Positions 27,001 to 34,435 of a stretch of DNA of 64,000 nt are shown here, in pieces. The DNA lies in assembly GCF_014648195.1 (NCBI RefSeq), contig NZ_BMQQ01000002.1:296564-360563 (forward strand), given 5' to 3'. Below the pieces are notes generated by a model, which worked only from the letters and a program-made list of their open reading frames with translations, had not been told where the DNA came from and made no database searches. Origin of the DNA: Streptomyces purpureus (GTDB lineage Bacteria > Actinomycetota > Actinomycetes > Streptomycetales > Streptomycetaceae). The position numbers and the translations under genes are program-made. Within the stretch, counting starts at the first letter, position 1; every line of letters starts with the position of its first letter.

Positions 27001-27759
27001 ATGAGTGACTTCGCAGGTCTGGTCGCGATCGTCACCGGCGGTGCGTCGGGAATCGGTCTGGCCACGGCGAAGCTGCTGAGCAGCAGAGGAGCGCAGGTCG
27101 CCGCCCTCGACCGGAAGCCGGAGGGACTCCCGGACGGCATCATGAGTGTCCAGGCCGACGTCACCGACGACGTCCAGGTCGAAGCCGCCGTCGACGCCGT
27201 CGTCGAGCGGTTCGGCAGGCTGGACGTCGTGGTGAACAACGCGGGGATCGGCGCCGTCGGGGACGTCACCGCGAACGGCGACGACGAATGGAAGCGTGTG
27301 CTGGACGTCAACGTGGTCGGGATGGTCCGCGTCGCCCGGCACGCGATACCGCACCTGCGGCGCTCACCCGCCGCGGCGATCGTCAACACCTCCTCGATCG
27401 TGGCGTGGGCCGGGGTGGAGCAGCGGGTGCTGTACTCGGCCAGCAAGGGCGCGGTGTACGCGCTGACGCTGGCGATGGCGGCGGACCATGTCCGCGAGGC
27501 CATCCGGGTCAACTGCGTCGCCCCCGGTTCCGCGGACACCCCGTGGATCGGCAGGTCGCTCGAACAGGCGGCGGATCCGGTTGCCGCCCGGGCCGCGCTC
27601 GACGCGTTCCAGCCCACGGGTCGTCTGGTGACGGCCGACGAGGTGGCGGGCGCGATCGCCTACCTGGCCAGTCCGTTGTCGAGCGCCTCGGTGGGCACAG
27701 TGCTCGCCGTGGACAACGGCATGCACGCCCTGCGACTGCGGCCCCCGGGCAAGGCGTAG
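27001..27759 (+). CDS. Short-chain dehydrogenase/reductase
   Basis: A 252-residue classical SDR. AIVTGGASGIGLATAK is the NAD(P) loop, VVNNAGIGAVGDV the NNAG motif, and SSIVAWAGVEQRVLYSASKGA the catalytic Ser/Tyr/Lys. The acidic residue in VAALDRKPEG suggests NAD(H). It is last in the plus-strand operon and is followed by a strong terminator. Homologues accompany AmCP/transketolase sets in azinomycin-type clusters, where one would oxidise or reduce a hydroxyl of the diamino-dihydroxyheptanoate chain. Confidence 0.88.
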   Translation: MSDFAGLVAIVTGGASGIGLATAKLLSSRGAQVAALDRKPEGLPDGIMSVQADVTDDVQVEAAVDAVVERFGRLDVVVNNAGIGAVGDVTANGDDEWKRVLDVNVVGMVRVARHAIPHLRRSPAAAIVNTSSIVAWAGVEQRVLYSASKGAVYALTLAMAADHVREAIRVNCVAPGSADTPWIGRSLEQAADPVAARAALDAFQPTGRLVTADEVAGAIAYLASPLSSASVGTVLAVDNGMHALRLRPPGKA

Positions 27760-27783
27760 CTCAGCGGGCCGGACGGAGTACGC

Positions 27784-27822
27784 CACCGCGGGCCGCAGGG
27801 GATTCCCCTGCGGCCCGCGGTG
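27784..27822. terminator. Bidirectional terminator between SDR and PPTase genes
   Basis: A perfect 18-bp inverted repeat (27784-27801 with 27805-27822) closes a 3-base loop between two convergent genes. It is GC-rich and has no long T-run, as is common in Streptomyces. Confidence 0.8.
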
Positions 27823-27861
27823 CTTGCGTGGAACACCCGGCAGCAGCCTGCCGCCGGGACG

Positions 27862-28545
27862 TCAGGCCGACCAGACCCGCGCGGCGTCGCTGACACGTTT
27901 CGCGCCGCTGCGGACGGACGGCGACGGTTCGGACCCGCGTACCGCGAGCGACCCCACGTACGGGGCGGGCAGCGGGAGGTCACAGAGAGCGTAGTCCTCC
28001 GGGCGGCCGAGTTCCTCGGGAAGCGCGCGCAGCGTCGCGCCGAGCACCTCGATGCGCCCCGGGTGGATCGCGAGTCCCTTGCCGACGGCCTTGAGCACGG
28101 CTTCCTTGCGTGTCCACAGCCGTGCGAAGTCGGCGTAGCTCAGGCAGGTCTCGCGTTCCCGCTCCGTCAGTGCCGGAGCCAGCGGCTGCGCGCCGGCCGT
28201 GGTGTCCTCGACGTCGACGCCGACGGCCCGGTCCGAGACGGCGACCACGGCGAGCCCGCCGGCGTGCGAGAGCGAGAAGTCGAGAGCTGGGCCAGCCGTC
28301 TCCACGACCGGTTTCCCATGTGTCCGGTCACCGCAGTGGGTGCAGGTCCGGTCGAAACTCAGGGCCGCCGGATCTCGGCCAAGCCTCTCTCCGAGGACGA
28401 GCCGCGCCAGCACCCACGCGGCCAGAAAGAGATGCCGGTCCGTCTCGTGCACGATCTGTCGGCGGCGGGCGCGGTCACGCCCGTTCAGGAGTACGGCGAG
28501 CGACTCGGGCACCTGGTCGACACCGACGTACCAGACATCAGCCAC
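27862..28545 (-). CDS. Sfp-type 4'-phosphopantetheinyl transferase
   Basis: A 227-residue Sfp/Gsp-family PPTase with GKPVVETAGPALDFSLSHAG, AVGVDVEDTTAG and LWTRKEAVLKAVGKGL, the three hallmark motifs. GTG 28545 is used because GGAG lies 5 bases upstream. It is 140 bp downstream of the carrier protein gene in the operon that starts with the diiron oxygenase. It is expected to load phosphopantetheine on the small carrier protein at 28686 and on the NRPS T domain. Confidence 0.92.
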   Translation of the reverse strand: MADVWYVGVDQVPESLAVLLNGRDRARRRQIVHETDRHLFLAAWVLARLVLGERLGRDPAALSFDRTCTHCGDRTHGKPVVETAGPALDFSLSHAGGLAVVAVSDRAVGVDVEDTTAGAQPLAPALTERERETCLSYADFARLWTRKEAVLKAVGKGLAIHPGRIEVLGATLRALPEELGRPEDYALCDLPLPAPYVGSLAVRGSEPSPSVRSGAKRVSDAARVWSA

Positions 28546-28685
28546 CGATGCTCCGCTCCTCCCTGCGGTCCCGATCGTCAGCCACGGTCCCTCCCTGGCC
28601 GTTCGCCGTCCGCGGACGGCGCCGGCGTGCCGAAGGACGCCGGGTCGTCGCCGCCCCGGCGCCGGCACGGCTCCCTGTCGGGTGG

Positions 28686-28916
28686 TCAGGCCACCTTCGT
28701 CAGGAACTTCTCGTTGATCTGGTCGAGGGTGCGGAAATCGCCGACGCTCAACGAGCCGACGTCGATCCGCTCCCCGGAAAGCTCCTCCAGGAGAGCGATG
28801 AACTCCAGGAACGAGACCGACGCGATGAGCCGGGACTCGATGAGATCGGTGTCCCATGCGATCTCGCCCTCGAGATCCGGGTGCTTGCCCCGGATCCATG
28901 CGATGACTTCCTCCAT
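28686..28916 (-). CDS. Small acyl/aminoacyl carrier protein
   Basis: A 76-residue acidic four-helix carrier protein. The usual D-S-L modification site is replaced by LIASVSFLEF, with Ser33 the likely pantetheine site. ATG 28916 is preferred to ATG 28922: AGGAGG lies only 2 bases from the latter but about 8 bases from the former. It follows the synthetase-like ligase by 12 bp, and that ligase is expected to aminoacylate it, as in bacterial amino acid:[carrier protein] ligase pairs. Confidence 0.83.
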   Translation of the reverse strand: MEEVIAWIRGKHPDLEGEIAWDTDLIESRLIASVSFLEFIALLEELSGERIDVGSLSVGDFRTLDQINEKFLTKVA

Positions 28917-28928
28917 ACCCATTCCCTC

Positions 28929-29753
28929 CTAAGCCACAAGTTCGTGAATCGCGCCCAGCGCACGCTGGGGATCGCCGTGCGCCTGCAACAGCGCATGGAC
29001 CCAGCGCTCCACGCCGAACGCGAGGCAGCCGCTGTAGGCGGACTCGTCCCCGAAGCGGATGCCCAGACGCTCGCCGAAGAAATTGCGGTGCCGGTTGACC
29101 GAGGCGATGGCGGTCCCGTCGTCGGAGACGAACTCGAACTTCACCGGATCCAGTTCGTTGAAGAGCGACCGCGCGCCGTCGCCGGCGTAGAACGGATCCG
29201 TCGCGGGCTCCTGACGCACCTTGATTCCGAGCCGGCCGGCCAGGCCCAGCACGAGCTCGGTCGACCGGGCCAGGTGGTCCACCACGCCGTCCCGGCTGCC
29301 GACGTAGAGCACTTCCCGCATATGGAAGGCGCGGAGCCGGCGCAGGCCGTCGTAGTGCTCCTCGTTCCTGAAGCAGCGGCCGATCGACGTGATGACCTCC
29401 GGTGTGTCGAGGCCGCGGTCCCGCAGCGTCAGGAGCAGGCCGTAGCACGTAGCCGTGGGCAGGCAGCAACCGGTCGAGACGAGCGTGTGCTCGGGGGCCG
29501 GGAGCGCGGCCTCTCCACGTGCCAGCTCCCCACGGGCCTCGTCCGAGAGCGTGGCCACGGGCAGTCCGAGGTGGGGGAAGTTGCGGAAGAAGTCGAGGCG
29601 TGCCAGGTCCTCCACGGGGAGCAGCGCCGGACCGGCCACCGCTCGGCCTCCCAGAGCGATGGCGATCTCCTGGAAGCGGGCCTCAAGGGCATCGAACAGG
29701 GCGGCCTCCTCGGATTCAAGAACCGCGATTCCAGGGGCGACAAATGTCGGCAT
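28929..29753 (-). CDS. Class II aaRS-like amino acid:[carrier protein] ligase
   Basis: A 274-residue catalytic core of an atypical seryl-tRNA-synthetase-like enzyme without the tRNA-binding arm. Motif 2 is GRCFRNEEHYDGLRRLRAF with HMREVLYVG, and motif 3 is SGCLAFGVERWVHALL. STGCCLPTATCYGL contains cysteines that could bind the active-site zinc of this family. Such proteins activate a small amino acid with ATP and load it on a dedicated carrier protein, encoded here by the next gene. The amino acid is not predictable by eye. Confidence 0.82.
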   Translation of the reverse strand: MPTFVAPGIAVLESEEAALFDALEARFQEIAIALGGRAVAGPALLPVEDLARLDFFRNFPHLGLPVATLSDEARGELARGEAALPAPEHTLVSTGCCLPTATCYGLLLTLRDRGLDTPEVITSIGRCFRNEEHYDGLRRLRAFHMREVLYVGSRDGVVDHLARSTELVLGLAGRLGIKVRQEPATDPFYAGDGARSLFNELDPVKFEFVSDDGTAIASVNRHRNFFGERLGIRFGDESAYSGCLAFGVERWVHALLQAHGDPQRALGAIHELVA

Positions 29754-29764
29754 GAGATCTCCCG

Positions 29765-30646
29765 TCAGTGGAACAGGCCGATGCGTCGATAGAAGTTGTT
29801 GGTTCGTTCGGTGATGCGAGCGGTGATCGGCGCCCTTGCCGGATCAGCCATGACGGAGGCACGGAACCGCGCGGGATCGGCGATTCCGGCGTCCTGGTAG
29901 GCATCGCGGCTGTACAGCATCTGGATGATCAGATCGATGTAGCCGCGCAGATAGCGACCGACCTCTTCGATCTCCTCGGTCGAGTGCGTCCTGCGGACCT
30001 CTTCGAACAGCGCCTTCACGAGCTTCCCACCGAAGGCGATGTGCCGGGACTCGTCGCGATGGTGAATGCGGTTGACTTCGCGCACGGTGTCCGGAAGCTG
30101 CTCGTCGGCCGCCATCTTGGCGTTGAAGTAGTCGCCGATCTGCTCGAAGATGAGGATCTGGCTGAAGACGATGAAGTTGTTCATCTCCGGCGAGCGCTCA
30201 TCCGTCGGGAACACCATCCGACGGTCCGGGTAGATACGGCCGCAATAGCGCAGGCAGAACTCGGCGAAGAACCACATGTGCTCGTTCTCCTCACCGATGA
30301 AGTGGTGGAAGTACGGTGTGGGAATCTCGTAGCCGGGCGTGTGGATGCGGCGCATCACCTCGATGAGCAGCTCCCTGATGCCGTGGGCGATCAGGCTGTA
30401 GAGGTTGACGCTCTCCCATCGTGAGAGTTCGACGAGCTGTTCCGGGCTCAGTTCGCCCTCCGCGGCAGTTCCGTAGACGGAGAGCAGCTCGCGGCTCATC
30501 CACAGCCCTTCTCCTTCCGGCTCGATGGATTCGGGCCACTGGAAGGTGCGGTACGGGTTGTAGTAGTCGTCGACGGAGACGTCTATGAGTCTGCGTACGG
30601 CCCGGGCGAATTCATCCGTCCACTCGATCGTCGGCACTGCTGACAC
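29765..30646 (-). CDS. AurF/CmlI-like diiron N-oxygenase
   Basis: A 293-residue ferritin-like helical protein. Iron-ligand motifs are visible in order: an early Glu in SRWESVNLYS, GEENEHMWFF (E-x2-H), LIFEQIGDYF (Glu) and NRIHHRDESRHIAFGG (H-x3-E-x2-H). This is the pattern of AurF/CmlI dinuclear-iron oxygenases that oxidise amines to hydroxylamine, nitroso or nitro groups. It is the first gene of an operon with the ligase, carrier protein and PPTase, so its substrate may be a carrier-bound amino acid (inference). The GTG start is preceded by CGGAGGTC. The leader is nearly identical to that of lysX at 50273. Confidence 0.85.
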   Translation of the reverse strand: MSAVPTIEWTDEFARAVRRLIDVSVDDYYNPYRTFQWPESIEPEGEGLWMSRELLSVYGTAAEGELSPEQLVELSRWESVNLYSLIAHGIRELLIEVMRRIHTPGYEIPTPYFHHFIGEENEHMWFFAEFCLRYCGRIYPDRRMVFPTDERSPEMNNFIVFSQILIFEQIGDYFNAKMAADEQLPDTVREVNRIHHRDESRHIAFGGKLVKALFEEVRRTHSTEEIEEVGRYLRGYIDLIIQMLYSRDAYQDAGIADPARFRASVMADPARAPITARITERTNNFYRRIGLFH

Positions 30647-30710
30647 GGGACCTCCGTAATAGGACCATTGGTTGACCGGCCGACTCGACCGGTCTGCCGG
30701 ACCGAGAAAG

Positions 30711-30767
30711 AAAATACGTCCGCGCCGGCTCCGCCCGCGTCCGCGACAAGTTCATTCGCGGAGGCAT
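30711..30767 (-). promoter_or_regulatory. Cluster box B: palindrome and -10 for diiron-oxygenase operon
   Basis: The 31-bp element at 30737-30767 (gene-facing inner half ACTTGTCGCGGACGC, outer arm degenerate as ATGCCT) lies 20 bp from the -10 TATTTT (minus strand of 30711-30716). The 373-bp gap to the MFS gene contains this box and a terminator and no gene. Confidence 0.75.
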
Positions 30768-30882
30768 GTTGCGTTGACCCCATTTCTCCTACGGCTAGGC
30801 ATGACGCTTACCCCCGCGCGGGCGGGGAGCCGAGCGGCGCGGGCGGAAGGCGATGGGCGGACGGATACGCGGCCACGCGCGA

Positions 30883-30935
30883 CGAAGCTCCGTTGCGGAG
30901 GAGACTTCCCGTCCTCTTCGCGCAACGGAGCTTCG
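30883..30935 (-). terminator. Terminator hairpin downstream of cluster MFS gene
   Basis: A 15-bp perfect inverted repeat (30883-30897, starting CGAAGCTCCGTTGCG, with 30921-30935) plus inner GAGGA/TCCTC pairing lies 85 bp beyond the MFS stop. The outer arm CGAAGCTCCG is shared with the terminator at 34355-34411. Confidence 0.7.
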
Positions 30936-31019
30936 ATGTGCCGTCAGAATGCCCTCCGTCCGGCTGTCGACCTCAGCGAGCCGGTACGGAGGAGTGTCTC
31001 GTTCCCGTTCTCGGCCGAC

Positions 31020-32288
31020 TCAGCGCGACTCCAACGCCGAGTGGGTGATGTTCCTGAGGAAAGGCACCACGGTGGCCGTCGTGGCCACGGCGAACACCCC
31101 GAAGGCGAGACGTGAGTCGGCGAGTTCGGCCAGGAGACCCACCAGACCGGCGCCCAGTGGCAGGGCGCCGAAGGCGAAGAAGCGGAACGTGGCGTTGAAC
31201 CGGCCGAGCATTTCGTCTGGGACCAGCCGCTGGGCGATGGTACGGGAGTTGACCGTCCAGAGCGTGCCGCCCATGCCGCCGAGGAAGGCTCCGACGGCTA
31301 TCGACCAGACGCTGGTGGTCAGAGCAGGCAGAGCGACCATCGTGATGGTCGCGATGAGGTCGGCGAACATGGCTCCGCGTGCGCCAAGCAGCCGGTTGAC
31401 CCGGGTCACCACCAACGCGCCGGTCAATCCGCCGATGCCGAGGGCGCTGAGCGCGATGCCGTACTCCTGCGGGCCCAGCCCCAGGGTCTCCTTGGCGTAC
31501 AGCGGAAGCAGTGCCAGCCAGGCGCCCCACGTGGCGTTCAGCACGGACACGACGAGCATCAGGGTGCGCAGCACCCGGTTCTGCCAGATGAAGCGCAGGC
31601 CTTCGGCGATCCGGCTGCCGACCGAGGCGGGAGCCGCGCCCGGGACGGGCCGGGCTGCCTGGAACCGGCCCACCAGCAGAACGAGAACGAGCGCCGCCAC
31701 GGCGTACGAGGCACTGGTCGCCCCCAGCGCGAGCCCGGCCCCCGCGGCCAGCAGCAGTCCGCCGATGAACGGCCCGGCGAACTCGAACCCTACGGTCTCG
31801 GCCCCGAGCATCCAGGCGTTGGCCCGTTCCCGGGCCGTCGCCGGCACCGCCGCGGGCACCAGGGCGGCGGCGGACGTCGAGGCGAGTACGTCGGCGACGC
31901 CGAGTATCGCGCCGGCGGCGAAGAGGTGGGTCAGGGTGACGCCGCCGCCCAGTGCGGAGGCGGTGAGCCAACCCATCGCCGCCAGCCGCATGCCGTTCGC
32001 CCCCCACAACAGCAGCCGACGGTCGAAGCGGTCGACGAGCACGCCGATGTGCAGCGCGATCAGCAGCCAGGGCAGCGTGAGCGTCAGCGAGACCGCGGTG
32101 ACCTGGGAGGGGGAGTCGGTGAGCTGGGCGGCGAGGAACGGCAGGGTCGTCTTCATGACGCCGTCGGCGAGACTGGTCACGGCAGTGAAACCGACCAGGA
32201 CCGCGGTGTTGCGGCGACCGGTGGCTGCCTGGGGGGCCTTGCGGAGCGCGTCCGCCTCCGTCTGCTGCAGCGCTTTCGAGGTGCTCAC
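31020..32288 (-). CDS. MFS exporter of the cluster
   Basis: A 422-residue 12-helix major facilitator protein of the macrolide-efflux/enterobactin-exporter-like type (MTTLPFLAAQLTDSPSQV, ALHIGVLVDRFDRRLLLWGA, ANAWMLGAETVGFEFAGPF). GTG 32288 is chosen because GAGG lies 6 bases upstream and the longer frame has no membrane or signal feature. It follows the hydrolase by 52 bp in a box-C operon. It probably exports the product or gives self-resistance. Confidence 0.85.
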   Translation of the reverse strand: MSTSKALQQTEADALRKAPQAATGRRNTAVLVGFTAVTSLADGVMKTTLPFLAAQLTDSPSQVTAVSLTLTLPWLLIALHIGVLVDRFDRRLLLWGANGMRLAAMGWLTASALGGGVTLTHLFAAGAILGVADVLASTSAAALVPAAVPATARERANAWMLGAETVGFEFAGPFIGGLLLAAGAGLALGATSASYAVAALVLVLLVGRFQAARPVPGAAPASVGSRIAEGLRFIWQNRVLRTLMLVVSVLNATWGAWLALLPLYAKETLGLGPQEYGIALSALGIGGLTGALVVTRVNRLLGARGAMFADLIATITMVALPALTTSVWSIAVGAFLGGMGGTLWTVNSRTIAQRLVPDEMLGRFNATFRFFAFGALPLGAGLVGLLAELADSRLAFGVFAVATTATVVPFLRNITHSALESR

Positions 32289-32340
32289 CTTGGGCCTCGC
32301 TTCACGGTCAGGTCCCTGGAGAGTCCGGAAGTCGACGCTC

Positions 32341-33279
32341 TCACCCCAGCCGCCGGCGCAGGAAGTCACCGATCACGTCCAGTGCGTCCCGGGCGGTGTC
32401 AAGCACGGACGCCATGGCCAGAAAGCCGTGCGGCAGGCCCGAATACGGGCGATACTCCACCGGCACGCCCGCGCGCGCGAGCGCATCCGCATAGGCTTCG
32501 CCCTCGTCCTGCAGTGGACAGAACTCAGCTGTCATCATGAGCGCCGCCGGAAGTCCGCTGTGGTCGGTCGCGTTGAGCGGTGAGGCGTAAGGGGATTCGC
32601 CATCGGCGGGATCGGCGAGGTAGAGGTTCCAGAACCATGCGGTCGAGTGAGCGTTGAAGAACATCGGATCGGTGTTGTCGCGCATGGACTTCGTCGCCGA
32701 ACCGTGGCGCATGGCCGGATAGATGAGCACCTGGGCGGAGATCGACGGTCCGTCGTCGTCTCGGGCCATCAGGGAGACCGCCGCGGCCAGAGTGCCGCCG
32801 TTGCTGTCTCCTGCGACGGCGATGCGTGCACTGTCGGCACCGAGCTGAGACGCGTGGTCCGCCAACCATTTCACGGCGGCATAGCAGTCGTCGACGGCTG
32901 CCGGGAACGGGTTCTCGGGCGCCAGCCGGTAGCCCACGGCGACGACCACACAGGGGACCATGCTGGACAGCGCACGGCACATCGCCTCCGACGTGTCCAG
33001 GGAGCCGACGACGAATCCGCCGCCGAAGAAGTACACCAGCACGGGCAGCGGACTGTCGCTGTGGCTCACCGGGCGGTACACCCTGAGCGACAGCGGGCCG
33101 GCCGGACCGGCGACATCCAGATCGAATACCTCTTCAGGCTGTTTGATCCAATCCCAGATCGCGGCTTCGGTTTCCCGGTCCGCTCGCCGGGCCTCGTCCA
33201 CCGACATGGTGTAGAGAGGTGTGAACCCGGTGGCCAGACGGTAGTTCCTGACTCCCTCAGCGATGGGATGAAGTGGCAT
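32341..33279 (-). CDS. HSL-family alpha/beta hydrolase with altered oxyanion motif
   Basis: A 312-residue hormone-sensitive-lipase-type hydrolase. The Ser nucleophile is in VAGDSNGGTLAAAV, the His in LPHGFLAM, the acid in the CPLQDEGEAYAD region. The hallmark HGGG reads FGGG (VYFFGGGFVVGS): the His is replaced by Phe while the glycines remain. ATG 33279 has GGGAGAG 5-6 bases upstream. It is the first gene behind box C, together with the exporter. A role in releasing or detoxifying an acyl-masked product is possible but unproven. Confidence 0.85.
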   Translation of the reverse strand: MPLHPIAEGVRNYRLATGFTPLYTMSVDEARRADRETEAAIWDWIKQPEEVFDLDVAGPAGPLSLRVYRPVSHSDSPLPVLVYFFGGGFVVGSLDTSEAMCRALSSMVPCVVVAVGYRLAPENPFPAAVDDCYAAVKWLADHASQLGADSARIAVAGDSNGGTLAAAVSLMARDDDGPSISAQVLIYPAMRHGSATKSMRDNTDPMFFNAHSTAWFWNLYLADPADGESPYASPLNATDHSGLPAALMMTAEFCPLQDEGEAYADALARAGVPVEYRPYSGLPHGFLAMASVLDTARDALDVIGDFLRRRLG

Positions 33280-33327
33280 CGATACTCTCCCAGCTCTTCG
33301 GCGCTCTTCGGCACCAACGGTGCAATG

Positions 33328-33383
33328 ACCGTACGACCCGTTGGCACCTCGCGCGTCCACGAGAAACTCATTTGCGTGGGCAC
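33328..33383 (-). promoter_or_regulatory. Cluster box C: palindrome and -10 for hydrolase-exporter operon
   Basis: The 31-bp element at 33353-33383 (gene-facing inner half TTTCTCGTGGACGC, outer arm GTGCCC) is 19 bp from TACGGT (minus strand of 33328-33333). It is the most degenerate of the six copies but keeps the spacing. The other strand carries TTGACC (33389-33394) pointing toward the methyltransferase gene. Confidence 0.68.
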
Positions 33384-33516
33384 ATGGCGTTGACCCTTCT
33401 TCCGCGGCTAAGCATCCTGGTTACTCCGGCGCGCCCCGCGCCCGTGCCACTCTTTCTCTGCCAGTAGTCCATCAAGGCACGTGGCCACACGGACTCGAGG
33501 GGAAGAACGCCGCGTC

Positions 33517-34332
33517 ATGACCATCAACAACGTGACTCCACCGCCTGGCAGGGTCAGCGAACTCCAGAAACGCCCGGACGCGCATGCCGCGCGCGTCTAC
33601 GACTACTTCATAGGCGGCGAGAACGGTCTTGAAGCCGACCGGGCGGCCGGTGCCTGGATCCATATGCAGGCCCCAGACCTGCTTGCGGCGATGCAGGCGA
33701 ACCGCGCCTTCCTTTCCCGGGCGGTGCGTTGGCTGGCCCGACAGGGCGTCGACCAGTTCATCGACATCGGCTCCGGCTTCCCCGTCTCGCCGAACACGCA
33801 CGAGATCGCCTTGTCCGCCGCCCCGTCGGGTTCCGTCGTCTACTGCGACCTCGATCCCGCGGTGGGGCAGCGCACGCGTGCACTCATCGCCGACAAGGAG
33901 GGCGCGGCCTTCGTGCTGGGCGACATCCGAAGCCCCGAAGAGCTGCTGGCCCAGCCGGCCGTCCGAGCCCTGATCAATTCCGGCCGCCCGGTGGCCTGCG
34001 TGCTGGCCGCGGTCCTGCACTTCGTGCCGGAGAGCGCGGACCCCGCCGGGATCACCGCGGTTCTGCGGGAAGCTCTTCCCCGGGGCAGCTATCTTGTCGT
34101 CTCTCACATCGCGGGCGATATTCCGTGGAGTGATCGCAACGACGAGGAGACACTGAGTCGCGCCTTCGAGGACATGTATCCGCGTACCCGGGAACAGGTC
34201 GCCGATTTCTTCGGTGATTTCGAATTCGTCGCGCCTGGCGTAGTGCCGGCAACTCAGTGGCATCCTGCCGAGGAGATCACCGAGGCAGAGGCCGGTCTCG
34301 CCATCTACGGCGGAGTCGCTCGCAAGCTCTGA
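33517..34332 (+). CDS. SAM-dependent methyltransferase (PF04672-like)
   Basis: A 271-residue protein of the actinobacterial S-adenosyl methyltransferase family: DAHAARVYDYFIGGENGLEAD at the N-terminus, QFIDIGSGFPVSPNTHEIA for SAM binding, VYCDLDPAVGQRTRALIADK and VACVLAAVLHFVPESADPAG. The family is large in Streptomyces and mostly uncharacterised. ATG 33517 begins at the conserved region; GAGGGGAAG lies rather far upstream, so the GTG at 33481 cannot be excluded. It is transcribed alone, against its neighbours, and may or may not belong to the pathway. Confidence 0.82.
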   Translation: MTINNVTPPPGRVSELQKRPDAHAARVYDYFIGGENGLEADRAAGAWIHMQAPDLLAAMQANRAFLSRAVRWLARQGVDQFIDIGSGFPVSPNTHEIALSAAPSGSVVYCDLDPAVGQRTRALIADKEGAAFVLGDIRSPEELLAQPAVRALINSGRPVACVLAAVLHFVPESADPAGITAVLREALPRGSYLVVSHIAGDIPWSDRNDEETLSRAFEDMYPRTREQVADFFGDFEFVAPGVVPATQWHPAEEITEAEAGLAIYGGVARKL

Positions 34333-34354
34333 GTCTCGGACCGACGACACACAT

Positions 34355-34411
34355 CGAAGCTCCGGTTCGGCAGGGTGACATGAAAGGTCACCCTGCCGAA
34401 CCGGAGCTTCG
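34355..34411. terminator. Perfect 25-bp bidirectional terminator
   Basis: 34355-34379 pairs exactly with 34387-34411 around a 7-base loop (ATGAAAG), between the convergent methyltransferase and ATP-grasp genes. The stem begins CGAAGCTCCG, the same ten bases as the hairpin at 30883. Confidence 0.88.
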
Positions 34412-34435
34412 TCGCGTACAAGACGGGCCGATCAG

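Noticed and set aside
25695..27617. A 640-codon minus-strand frame opposite the aminotransferase and SDR
   Set aside because: Antisense of two genes with complete catalytic motifs; no domain of its own.
30737..33394. Reading boxes B and C as plus-strand promoters (TTGACC followed by TAGGCA or TAAGCA)
   Set aside because: No plus-strand gene follows box B, and the spacing between the two hexamers differs between copies, whereas the minus-strand geometry is constant in all six cassettes. A secondary divergent promoter at boxes C or E remains possible.
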